This document shows, one piece after another, positions 1 to 12,400 of a DNA stretch of 64,000 nt. Source of the stretch: Lycocorax pyrrhopterus obiensis (Eukaryota > Chordata > Aves > Passeriformes > Paradisaeidae); the NCBI GenBank assembly GCA_014706295.1, contig JACSVZ010000001.1, positions 39,542,318 through 39,606,317 of the forward strand, written 5' to 3'. Every line of letters begins with the position of its first letter. Position 1 is the stretch's first letter. The notes under the pieces were generated by a model, which saw only the letters and a list, made by a program, of their open reading frames with translations, did not search any database and was not told the origin of the DNA. The translations under genes were made by a program, and so were the position numbers.

Positions 1-2677
1 GAAGATCACTGCGCCTACTTTTGCTGCTAAATAGGTGCTATTAAGTTAGGACTGTTTTGTTTCCAGGACAGTTACTATTCTGAGAATCTGAATGATAAAA
101 GGAGTAAACAAACTTCTGATGTCCCACAGCTGTTAGCTCCCCCACCCTTTGCCACCATGGTTTTTAGATGTCACTAAACCATTTTTATGAAGTTGCAGAT
201 AGTAGACCACAGAACGCATTGTGCAATACCACTTTGAGCAATATTGCATGTGGTGATACCAGATTCTTTTCAATACCCATTATTAAAAACTAGCACTAAC
301 TAAACCCATGTCAAATGAAACATGACAAAAAGACATCTTTTTCACCTTTTCAGTTTTGTACAGACTTTCATTTAGTTTTAACTGACTGCACTTCATAGCT
401 GTTCAATCCTTTCAAATAGAGGAGTCAAACTTTCTGGAGTTTCATCAATGCTTCAGAATCAAGAAGCCAACAGTTCTTAATGTACAATTCTACACACAGA
501 CCTAAAAGCAGCATGGGAAAAGGGCCAATGTAATTAAGCACTACAGAAAGGATCACAAGAGCAGAACACCCCACACCAACAAACAGAGAAGAGAGACTGT
601 AGAAAGAAGCCAATACAGCAATTTGTGCCTGTACTTCTTCCAATTTCCGATTTAGCCTAGTATCTGTGTCACATTCTCTCTTGACAACTCAGGAAAATCT
701 CTCAAATCAGGGGCAAAAAGGTTTCCTTCCCACACCTAAAAAATGTGTATCCATAGATAATAGTCACCGAAACAGGTAAAGGCTGTGTTCTCAACCCTGA
801 GGTGTCATGCTCCACTTCTACAGGATCTTTGGCCAGAACACAGCAGGGAGAAGCAGGACAAAAACACAGGCAGCAAGAGAGCATCACACAGAGTTTTACT
901 GTTTTAAGCGCTGACCCACGGTTATTTTTTTAATAATTACTTAAGCTTTCTTAGAAGACTGAAACTCTGGATTAGTGAAATTAGAAACAATCTGAAAGTA
1001 TTCCATTGCATATCAAGTGCTTTATACACAAGGACAAATACATGACATATATACAAGAGACTATAATTTCATTCAATCTTAGATCCTTTGAAATTAAAAT
1101 CACTACATTTTACTCTGGTCAGTGGTTACAATTAGACAGAAGCTTAACCAAACTGATCAACTTGTCAAAACATGAGTGGAGAAAAAGCTAGAAGGGACAT
1201 TTTTCTTTCACTACATGGTATCATAGTACAAACCCTTCCTGTATCAAAACAGTTTAAGAATTTTCCATCTAAATAAAGCACCACCCAGCTGTCTGTAACT
1301 GACTTTATTATCACAGATTTAAGACTGCCTTGATATAATGACCCCCAAAGTGCTACTGATATCAAAGACAGGAACCAGTCAACAGAACACCAGAAGAACT
1401 CAGAGGAAAATTTAAAAAGAATGTATTTTAAAGGGTGTCTAGAAAGCCTTCCTTCTATACTTCTAGTATGCCTTCTGACTTACATTCATCAAAACTGTTT
1501 AAAAAAATACTTGCAGGAAATCTTTAAACACAAGAGCAAGAAAGACTATTGAAGAGAAACTGAAATAAAGTCACAACACTATGTCTTCATTGAGGACTAA
1601 ACCCAATTTTATTCACCGTTCTCTTCTGAATGTTCCAGTTTGGTTAATAACCCCTTTCTTCTGGTAATGACAGTGATCAGTTATCACTGGATTTCACAAC
1701 AAGGACACAAAGCCCGACCCGAAGAAACGCTGACTTCAATTGTGTCAGCCTAAAAGTCAGACAAGCCTAGGAGGGGTTAGAGGGCAGTTAACCAGTGCAG
1801 GGTAAAAGACCCAACTTAAACTCAAAACGGAAAGATCTTACACTGCTTAGAAGTTATCTGTAGCAGTGCACATCCCACTTTCTATCTGGCACATAAAGGC
1901 ACAGCAATAGCTTTTGACACAGGTGAAAAGCTGTTTATCTACCTGTGATAAACCTAAATAGCTTCTCATGGTTACAGTCTTCAAAGGAAAATTAAAGAAA
2001 AATCATACATCTTACTGCATTAGATTCTTCTTCCAGAAAGCATTTAAAAACGTGTAATTTCAAGCATATGGTTTAGTATTTTCACTAATATCAAGCTTTA
2101 GTAAATAAAAGCCAAAACTCATTAAACACACATTACACTTAACCTTCATCAAAATGAGTCCCAGACTTATTTGCTGGTTGCTCTTTTCACTGTTCTATAA
2201 GATATTCTGAAGCTGAATAGTGACTTATATTCCAGTAAGCACAGAAGGCTGGTGCTCTGGATCATATTCAAGCTAGCTGCAGTCCACACAGTGATGAAGA
2301 ATGAAAATCATAACATCACTGGTGTCAGTCTCCATATAAAGGGAAATGTACCATGCCTAGCTTCTGACTATCATGTCCAATTGCAGATATACTTTCAGAT
2401 AACTCCTTTAGCGAGGTACTCATTACTGCATATTACATTCATTCCACAAATCATGGCTGCACTTGTTGTGTAAAGTCCAGTTTGAAAAGCTCAAATGTGA
2501 TGATTTAAGAGAGAGGGCGTTAATGCCTAGATTCTTCCAGCCCTATGGGCAACATGGAACTTAAAAACTATTAAAACATTATTTGTTCTATAGGGATTAC
2601 TTATTACACATTCAATTTAGTCAACCATGTCTGCTGAGAGGCACACAAATCCCACCATAGCTAATTTAAGAACTTAC
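1..2677 (-). other. PCCA intron 7 (5' part; 3' end off window)
   Basis: This intron begins GTAAGT after exon 7 and continues past the left edge. Exon 8, which should encode the glycine-rich loop KASAGGGGKGMR, was searched for and is not present, so the intron is longer than 2.67 kb. A minus-strand open frame near 425-685 with two hydrophobic stretches is described as a finding. The rest shows nothing. Confidence 0.85.
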
Positions 2678-2714
2678 CAATTTCCCTTGCAATTCTGACA
2701 GCTTCATCTGCATC
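2678..2714 (-). CDS. PCCA: PCCA exon 7 (human numbering), short linker exon
   Basis: This 37-nt exon starts in phase 0 and ends in phase 1. It encodes DADEAVRIAREI plus the first base of a Gly codon, equal to human residues 201-213. It forms the helix that leads from the N-terminal subdomain into the ATP-grasp B subdomain; the next exon should begin with the rest of Gly and YPVMIKAS. The acceptor reads ctgcttttacag before GAT (AG at 2716-2715), and the donor is GTAAGT from 2677, a near-perfect consensus. The only difference from the recalled human protein is E203D. Because 37 is not a multiple of three, skipping this exon would shift the frame, unlike skipping exons 4 to 6. It was found from protein homology and splice signals only. 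Confidence 0.95.
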
Positions 2715-5700
2715 CTGTAAAAGCAGGAAATGAGACCCAACATTAATCCCATCAGCCATTGCACTATGTCCTGAGGGCAGTCATATATTGCACTACTGTC
2801 TCCTCCGATTCATTTAATGTTTGATTTTACAACCTTCTGACCCTTTTCAGCCAGAGGAATGTAAAATTAATACCATAAGTGGAATGTAAATTCTACCTCA
2901 TCATTAGTGCACTGAGAAACTCAAAGCAACGAGGAATCAGCTGACAGGAAACACAACCAGGATCGCAAAATGATTTTCTGCAGTTGTAGGAATTTAATGC
3001 TAGAATTTAGAAGTTTACAATCAATAATGGACCATAAATCAGATCGTTAAAGTTTGTCCACTACCAGCTTGTTTCTGTCCTCACAGGTATTCCCTGTGTT
3101 TTCCTGATTGCTGTCAGTAGGGGGAGTTGATTCTCTATTGTTCGAGAGTAATTCAAGTTCAGGAAAAAAAATCTTGCAGAACTTCTTTAAAGACAAATGG
3201 GTTTTGTTTACTCAAGAAGGAACACAAGCACTTCAGTTTTGAAAGTTCTGCATTCTGAAGACAAAATAAACCTAAAATGCATCATTTTAAACTATATTTG
3301 AAAGAAGAAGATTCCCATAACTGTTTTCATTTAAGAGAGTTGCACATTACTAGCATACAACTTTTAAAATCCTTTTGTTGATCCCACCTATTGCTGCAGC
3401 TGTCTCATACAACTGTAGCGTGGTACAGAAAAAAATCCTGGGAAATTCAGAGAATAAAAAACCAAAATACTTGAATTGCTTTCTTTTCAATAACCAAATC
3501 ACTTCTCCTGCAAGTAGTTAATTCTGGTTATTTCTACTGATAACAGTATATTTCCATTATACAAAATTAGAAAGAAAAAGGGTTAAATTACAGTGGTACA
3601 AGTTAAGCTTGAAAATTCCATCCAAATTTGCTAATATTTATACTATCCCATGACATACATTAAAAAATTTGTATAGAAGGCATTAATGTCTGGAAACCAC
3701 CAGCTGCTAACTGTGTCTGAAACTATGGGGGCTGACTTATAAACATTAAACTGAAACCTGATATTTTTAAAGCTTTCAAGGCAATCCATTTTAAAAGCAC
3801 CCAGGTCAGAACTTTAAAAAAAATACATAAGAAATGTTCATACCTGGTTCATTTATGTCCGATAATAAAACAAAATCCTCTTTAAAAGTCTTCAGTACCT
3901 AGTAACAGCCCCATGAAGAATAAGGGGGCTGGCAGGGGAAGTTGTCAGAAAATTTAATTTCCTTTCATTAGCTAGTCTGCTCCACAAATCGGTGCTTGTT
4001 AAGTTCAAAGCAGTCCTGAAAGCAACATCAGTTTTAAGTCTTTTTACTCCAGTCACATCTGTTAATGAGATTTTTCCAAATAACAATTGTTTTTAACTCA
4101 AGAGATAAATCTAGCAAAAAAACCCCTGCCCCTCACCCTGCCCCCCCCAAAAAAAACCTCAAGAGTTTACTGTTTTATTACACCTTGCTGCTTTCCATGA
4201 CCCTGCACCCTCCAAATTTTAGCTTAAAGGGATAAAATGCATGAAAAGGGTCATTTAAGAATGTTAGTGGTTTCCACACATTGAGTTTGAAGGTTCTTTG
4301 TTCCTGCCTGTGACAGTTATGCGAGAATACTTCCCCTTAATAGCCTCTCTGTCAGGAAGTGTTAAACCTGCCAAATGCAGACAATTAGAGCCTCTTGAAC
4401 AAAATGCAGGAAGAGTGATGACTGATGAAGAGCCACGATTATAGTCGAGAAGGAAACTTTTACATTTCTTTTCTCTTGCAAATTCACCCATATATTTGCA
4501 AAATAGAATTAAGGGGGGGAAGCAAACAGGATAATCTTTTTTCACTTAGTTACCTGCAAACAAGTGGCTAACTGATACACTGCAGTCCACAGGAAGACAA
4601 GCTGCAAATCATTACAGGGGAACTTTTCACTGCCACTGTATTTTTATACATGCATACAACAACTTTAAGTAACAAGTCGATTGGTATCAGCAGCACTAAT
4701 TGTCTTAGTTCTGGCTTGAAAAGACTTTAGTCATCTGCCAGCACAGTTATTAATTTACACTGTTTCAACATCTGTTTCTTTTACAGTTCTAACATATTAG
4801 AACCTAAACTCTAAGATACAAGAGGGGGGGGGGGGGGGGGGGGGGGGGAGGGACGGACCAATGCATACTCAAATTTTCGCTTTCAAAGAGCATTTCTGAA
4901 CCAGAAAATAAAAATTCGCTGTGCTTTAAAGAGGAAAACTAATTTTTTTAAAAAAGAAGAAATTGACATATTGAAGTCTCTGGTAAGTCTTTTGATCTTT
5001 TTCCATAAGAAAGTATGTTCAGTGTAGTTTAAAATATCACGAATTTCACTTGCTGATTACATAAATACAGAAACAGTTTGAGTAAACAGAAAAAGTTAGG
5101 ACCGTTATTTTCGCTTTTTGGTACATAAAACTTATGATAGATACACAATATTTGCACAAGTGGAGCAAAACCTGAATGCTGTGATACTGCCTAACACACA
5201 TGTCCATATGTGCAAATACACAAAACCACACTGGTACTAAAAGCATTTTAAATTATTTTTTAAAAGCAAAAGTCCTCAATGATTTACTGCTGTTTCCTCC
5301 AAAAGCACATTAGCTACACTACCATTTTCCCAAAATAACCTGGAGACTGTAAAGAAATATATAATTTTAGCACCACCTTTTATTGTACAAATAAAAATGT
5401 TTAAGTAATGGTAGAAGTTAATAAAAATCCTAAGAGTTATAAAATTATGTCATAGTGTTTTCACAAATAGGTGATTCCATTAAGTTAAAGAGACATAAAA
5501 TACTCCTTTAGCATAAGAATTCCTAACCTCCTAATTTCATGTACATGCCTCTCAACCAGGTACCAGCAGGTGGAGACAGAAAAACAAAACTGTCTTGATG
5601 TAGGGGAATGCCAGGACACAGCTGTTTAAGAGACTCCTAGAACTGTGAAACACTGTATTAATTACAAAGAACTGCATAATAGCTTTCATGGCTGAGGGTG

Positions 5701-8700
5701 TTAGCCTTGGAGAACCTCCAGTTCATATCCAGTCTCTTCACAACCTCTCCAGCAAAACAGTGATCATTCAATCCTAATGCCAATATCCCAATGCAAGAAT
5801 TCAGCTAAAACAGGTACCCAAAACGTAACTACAGTAAATTCAGAGCCTTGCTGAAGACATCTAATGTGTTTACTGACATCAGTGAAACTAAGCAGACCCA
5901 GACATTATTCTTCTGGGTCTACATCCAGCTGTGTTCTACAAGCCATAAAACCAAACTGGCTGTACGTGGTGAAACAATACAAAAATCATTCTTCCCTTGC
6001 CATTCCTTTGCCAGTTTTTTCACCACAGCATGTCCTTATTCTCATTACTTGGCCTCCACTTTGTTCTTGTCTCTTACTCCCCTTTGGTTGTTTACAGTCA
6101 ATATATTGTCTCAGCCCTAACTTTAGTATAGCCATTGCTCACATGGATTAATGCTAATTCTTTTGATTAAAACCGTTTACCACTACCTCTCCCAAATGGG
6201 TTTTATAAAACTAATTGTAGTTACACGTTTTGAAACTAATTACCTTTGAATGCTTTTGTTGGCTCTCTAGCTGACAGCACAAGGCTCCGGTTCCTTACAT
6301 GTGCAGACTGGACAACCCTTGCCCCAGCCAACTGAGAAACTGAACCAGGGATGAGAAGAAAATTACTCTTTGTGAAACTGCCCTCTCCACTCTCATTCCA
6401 CATCTTTCCATAGTTTCATATTAGCTAAAGTATTTGCCAGTACAAAAACAGTTAGTTGTGTCTGTTATGCCAAGCATCCTCTTCTTCAATCCTTCCAGCT
6501 TTAAGTGTACTGTTGAAGGGCTTCTTTCTTTTAACTTTCTAATTTAATTTCTACTCACTGAGAATTTTTCTGCATGCAACTTCTCCAAGCTGTTATTACA
6601 AAACCTTAGCAGCCATAGTGTCTCCTATGTGTAAGTGCTAAGCAACATAAACAAGATAGGAAAAATATCCTTTATTCATTAAGGACCTAAGTATCTGCAG
6701 CACTTTTTAACAAGGATACAGACAACTCTTCCAGTAACAAAGATTTTCAGTGCAGTCCTGAGCTGAATAATGAAGCACTAGAAGTTGTTAATCTGTTTGC
6801 TTTAACTATTCATCCACAAAGAATACATGCAACAGATCTGTCTTAATTGCTGGCATTGTCAGAGGCATGAATGCAGTTTTCTTCCAGGTTTACTAGACTC
6901 CACTTTAAAGGTGAAGCCACCTCTAATCACCATAAGCATCAAGCAGACACTTAGCTCCTTGCTAAGACCTTTAAAATTTTTATTTCTCAAGAAAAAGAGG
7001 CCTCAAAGAGTTTGAAAGCTTCGTAGCTGTGACTAAACTAGGTCTCCCACAGAACGGCAGAAATCCTAAACAGTCTCTAGTTGCTTGTGTGTTGCTGTTC
7101 TGACTAGAGCTGGTATCATACAGCTTTGCCCTTCCTACCTTAGTCTGAATTTGCAAAATAGTATATCAAGCTCTAACCAAATATCAGGCATCCTGTATGA
7201 CCTAATTATTTGGGTATTCATTTGAGCAAAAGACATTGTCACAGGAAGGAAATCAGAGAACAAACACAGGCACATATTTAGATCCATAGCAAGTATGACA
7301 TTATCAATTATCAGAAGCTTTATTTCCTATAATTGGTAACCAAAGCACTGGTTAGCCTAAAATTTGCAACTCCGCTTTTTGAGGGAGACTACAACGCTGG
7401 CAATGTCTGTGGACTTTCCTTTTTCTTATTTGGTAGGCACACTACAGGTTTGGGTTTGGGGTTTTTTTTAGTTATGTACTCTTTTTCATCAGTACTCTTC
7501 AGATAATCAGAACTGGTGCAGGGCTGAGGTACATGAAACTGATATAATACGGACACTTTGGGATTAAGTAACTACCACGTAGTTCCTTTCAATAGCAGAG
7601 GGCTGGAGTTGTCAACTCAGTCCTACATTACAGTTAATTTGGTTTTAAGGGTATTGTTGCATATATTGCCAAACACATCACTTTAGTTTCCTTTTTGTGT
7701 CAGGAACATCAGACAATTGTCAAAAACAGTGCAACTGAAGGTCAACAAAACAAGTGCATACAAGAAAGCAGCTCAGCTGTACTGGTTATGCATCTATCTG
7801 TTCATTAACCATTATCCCACTTTGTGAGGTTTGTTTCTTTTTATCAGCAGAATAACAGACCCTTACTCAAGTTTTAACTTGATACAATGACAAAACCAGC
7901 ATTTTGAATATTTAATTCTGCATTAGAGAATGTTTTGTGGTGTTCAAATGATTAATTCAAAGTTATCTCCTAGCTAGATACTTTTATGGAAGTTATTTTC
8001 AGGATTTCTAGAACAATATACAGGATTTCAGAACAGAGAACGTTACGCACAACAGCTTGGCTGCTGTAAAATCTTATGAGTGCTAAAGGACCACGTACAC
8101 AAGGGACTGCTAAAACATGCAACAAAAATCTGAAATTTGCCAATTTGCCACACCCAGACTTCAGCATGGCCACGAATGCCAGCCAAACACTCACATGGAG
8201 CCCTCCAGAACAGAAAGAAGTCTTTGCACTTTTACCTGTTGCAGCATTATCCCGCTACCAGTCATTACATACATCATGCACTTCCATCACAAGTACTGAA
8301 AAATTCCCTTGGGCATTTTGACCTCAGCTATTTTATGATTTTATCATTCTCTCTCACTAGTCAAGTTCTCCAGGCAGCCTCATTGGACCAGGCAATTTTG
8401 TGGAGGCTTAGCCCCTTTGTACTCTATTTACCTTTTGCTTTTAGTCGGGTTTTGGGGGGTATTTTGTCTCTTAACAGAGTTTAAAATCCAGCTTAGCTAC
8501 TACATACTTTTTCATGCAACTTAAAAGTTTTACTCAAACTTCATTTGAAAAAAATTTGATTTGACATCTCAAGCACAAAAAATTTCAACCTAGGAGGTCA
8601 ACATTTTATAATGCACCAAGTTTTAGTTGTATACAATGAAGGTTTCAAAAGACAAAAGCTTATTTAACTACATTAACATAGACAATATATTAAGACACAC

Positions 8701-9341
8701 AGGAAAGCTTGTAAGAGCCCAACACAATCACTATAGCACAAAATAAACAAAAATGAAGATACACCTTATTTAACCTTACAAACTATAAAGAAACAACAAA
8801 AATTTTTTTAATAAACTGTTGAAAGACATTCCTTCTAAAACCACATGAAGAGCATTAGCTGTAGATTCTGACAAAGAGCCACCAACTTCCCCCCATACCA
8901 TCCTCACTGAATTTTGCAACACATGGAAATGTGCATCAGAACAGACCATAAAACGGAAACTTCACACACTTTAACAAACTTCACTTAACTCAGAGCTGTC
9001 AAGATCTTGGCCAACAAGAAGACCTGAAAAATGTAAAGATGTGCAAATAAGTCGAATCCACACCTGACATTTAACACATCTACCTGCCTTCATGTTACAT
9101 TTAAAGCGAAGTATTTTTAGAGACTCCACTGAAGAACTCGTAATACATCATTTATTATCAAGGACTTTCTCTCTTCTCCAAAGCTCTCTTGTTAGTAAAA
9201 ATCTGTACTCCATTTTTAATTACATTTGACTGAAAAAGAAGATTAAATTATAATTAGATTCTGCATCAGACCTTCAATAGGTGTACTTTGATTTAGACAC
9301 TGTTCCTACAGTGGGCAGACAGTAATTAAATGATTTCTCAC
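2715..9341 (-). other. PCCA intron 6 (6,627 bp, complete)
   Basis: The intron starts GTGAGA and ends AG between exons 6 and 7. It holds the G25 run at 4824-4848 and a CTCF-like site near 5563. Several overlapping short open frames near 8.1-8.5 kb have no recognisable product. Otherwise nothing is seen. Confidence 0.9.
4824..4848 (+). repeat. G25 mononucleotide run
   Basis: Twenty-five G in a row on the plus strand, followed by A and a short GGG-rich end (ag ggacgga). The plus strand is the template strand for PCCA, so the transcript has C25. The length may be affected by slippage or assembly. Confidence 0.95.
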
Positions 9342-9473
9342 CTTGACTACTCCATCAAAGCCAGGGATCGTGTTGACCTTTGCATTCTTGGCTAACAGTT
9401 TGCTTTCAATCTTGTCTCCCATAGCTTGAATAGCATGTGTGTCAGGTCCAATGAAGGTGACACCTTCTGATGC
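9342..9473 (-). CDS. PCCA: PCCA exon 6 (human numbering), carries the ATP-contacting MGDK lysine
   Basis: This 132-nt exon has both phases 0 and encodes 44 residues, beginning [20 protein letters not shown] and ending [11 protein letters not shown], equal to human residues 157-200. The FIGP and MGDK motifs are universal in the biotin carboxylase family. The lysine of MGDK (human 177) aligns with AccC Lys116 of E. coli, which contacts ATP. The acceptor is a good pyrimidine tract ending tttgcag (AG at 9475-9474), and the donor is GTGAGA from 9341. A longer open frame runs into the introns at both ends, and those residues are not coding. Differences from the recalled human protein cluster at the start (A158S, D160G, V162T) and around 186-188 (K186N, E188K). 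I164 and G197, both mutated in human disease alleles, are kept. Confidence 0.97.
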
Positions 9474-12400
9474 CTGCAAAGACAATGAAGATAAAACTTT
9501 AGGAGACAAAAATAAAAATCAGCTTTTCTATACACAGATATTACTATTAACTTTTTTCTCTTTTTGAGCTGACTAATGCAACAAGACTTATAAGACAGTG
9601 AGCTCTTTACGTAACAGAGCAATATATAAATATTTCAGACAGTTCATTAAAAATGTGTATGACCTTGTGAAACTATGTATACACACAGATTCAAAGCCCT
9701 ATAATTAGCATTTGTATAAATCAAAAGCTAGGCCAGAGAAAAAAAAGCTGCAAGTGGAAGTACTCCAGCCTGAAAGTTAGAAATATCCCTTCAGAAAACA
9801 GAGGCTTGTTAATTTACCACCGAAATAACCAAAAGTGATTTACAAAGATGCACTTGCCAAATGATAACATAGTTTAAAAATTCTATTTAGTATGCATTCC
9901 TAAAATCAAACCTCAATGAAACATCACAATGAAAATGCAGTCTTTTACTCAACACATTTAAGACCTTGAAAATAAAGCAATAAGTGAAATAACATTTCCC
10001 GATTCTTTCAGGCAATTATTTTCCAATAATAATGTGGAAAGAGGTTAATATAGAATATTTCAATACTTCAACATTAATATGTAGGTAAAACAATGAACTG
10101 CATGTTTCTTCCTCCTGTTTCTCTATGCCAACAATAGACTTCAGCGAGGTGATTCAGATAGAGGCATTTTTTCAAACCTCTTCAGGTCAGTACTACAGTA
10201 AGTTAAAGGCAATTCTATCAGAACTATTCCCTGAAAGTTACTGATGCAATAGCAAGTACACACATGTTTCAGGTAACTTTGTGTCTTTTGTACTGGAGGG
10301 GGAAAGAGAGGATGAAAGAGGGGTAAGGACAAAAAAAAGTTAAAAAAAAAAAAAGCCTTGCACAATTTTTTACATTTATTTTCTTCTCCCCAACTCTAAG
10401 ACACCTGTAAAATGCCTAAAAACAACTTGTTTCTAGCCAATGGGCAGCTTATTTAATACCAATACTAAAAAAATGGCAAACAGCAATTTCTTATATCACA
10501 ATTAATGTCTTATTATTTTGTCTTTCTGACACATACTTCTGCTGCACAAACCATATAGTTACAGTCACTAACAATTAAAAGTCATTAGTCAAAGCTTTGT
10601 GTATTTATGTGATGGTACTACATGATCCAATCCCAAAACACAGGAAAGATACATTTAAGTTGGAAAACATCCCCCTATTCGTGATCTTGTAAGAGCCGAG
10701 AGACCTCAAGATGCAGGATCAGTGTAACAGCAGAAGCTCTGTGTAGATGATTTCCCACCATCCTAGCTAGCAGGGTGCTAGAGATTATCTAGAAAAGATC
10801 AGGTAAGCATTACACACAAAGTTCAGTGCAAAGACACTCAAACTGAGTGCAGAGCATCAGTTCTGCTACATCAAAGGATTGTTAGCTTGGACTCACAATG
10901 AACCATCTGGGGGTTTATCTCTGCCCACCTCTTCTCTACTGCATTGGGCTTCTTAGCTTAGCAACTCAGCAATTAACAACTTGATTAATAACTGTCTTAG
11001 AAAGTTGGGAAGACTGCAATAGAAAGAAGGAAGAGATAGGAGGATCAAAACAAGGATGCAGATCTGTAATTATTTAGTGTTCAGATCCTTTGTCACTTTA
11101 AGAAATTCACTTTTTAAAAGAGAAGGGAAACAAAGCAAGGAGTTGATGCATGAAACCACAGTGACACAAAGTTTGGAGCTGACTGTTTCAGAAACAACCT
11201 GAAAACTGATAATTCTTCCTCTCTTAACAAGAGACACAAATAGGTACCTGCATACAGCTGGAGGTAGGGCAGAGTTCTCTTCTGACATCAGACTGTATTT
11301 CAATCTCAAAAAGCCTTGTGGAAAAGGTTCGCTTACAGACTTGACCACAAGAGATTACACTGTCCCTCTTGTATCACTCCTAACCTGGAAACACCTTGTT
11401 TCCACAGTTTCTGCCACAACACTGGCATTTGCATCCTGACCAATGCTACTTCAAACTTCACCACATACTGCTTCCTCTCCTCAGTTTCTTCTCGGAGTTT
11501 ACCATCCAAAACATGGGGTGTCCAGAGGTCAAGACAGTGGGTCCAAAACTTTTGCTACCCTAGTAGACCATCCAAGACTTGCAGATTGCAGTCTACTTCC
11601 ACACTCTCACAGTATTTCTCTTTTCTCCTCTTTGTTCATACAGAAAATAAAAAAAATCTTCATTCAAACTGGAGGTCATGGGAGAGGGTAGAAATTACAT
11701 TCATGGCATCAGCAAGCATGCAACTTTCCAGCCAAATGCACATAGAGGACATAACGCTTGACCTACTGTATCATCTCAGTGATTTGTGGCATGGACTTCC
11801 AAAGTGCCCAGTTCATTCCCCGCTCCTGTCCAGATAGCTGGATAAGAAGAGAACAGTACTATTCAGGAGAGATTCATGAACCACCTGAGAAGGAACACTG
11901 CAGGCCATTCCAAGAAACTAATCTCCGCATCAAATATATTTGTCACATGAATCCTGTAGAGCTGTAATATTCCACATGGATACAGCCAATACTACTTACT
12001 AAAAATTAAATCCCAGATGATTTGCAGCAGATTCCCATTAACACAAATATCAGATGCAGGTGCAACCTGCATCTTTGTCTTTTTTAAAGTATACTTTTCA
12101 TAACCCAGAATTTACAAACTGTACTGGTCTACATATGCACCTTTTGGCTTTAATTGCTTCGAACCTTTGTACCTTACACAGAACAGCCCTTTCATGGGAA
12201 CAGGCAGCAGCATAGTACCACCAGCTATTCCCTCATAACATCAGTCAACTGGGGCAGTCACCACAGCCACTTATCTTCTTCCATCAACAAAATCTGAAAC
12301 AAAATAGTTTAACTCAATGTGCTATCACAGGACACCCAAAACCACATGATTCTGCATTCTGCAAGACCCATAAATCAAAAGTAAGTTAACAAACCTAGGA

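Noticed and set aside
1..2677. PCCA exon 8 near the left edge
   Set aside because: No frame encodes the YPVMIKAS or GGGGKGMR motifs; the exon must lie outside the window.
8076..8484. Three overlapping plus-strand ORFs as a gene
   Set aside because: They lie in three frames over the same intronic stretch, have no domain or splice context, and resemble chance frames.
9306..9622. Two overlapping minus-strand ORFs as separate genes
   Set aside because: One is exon 6 read through into both introns; the other is a different frame over the same region.
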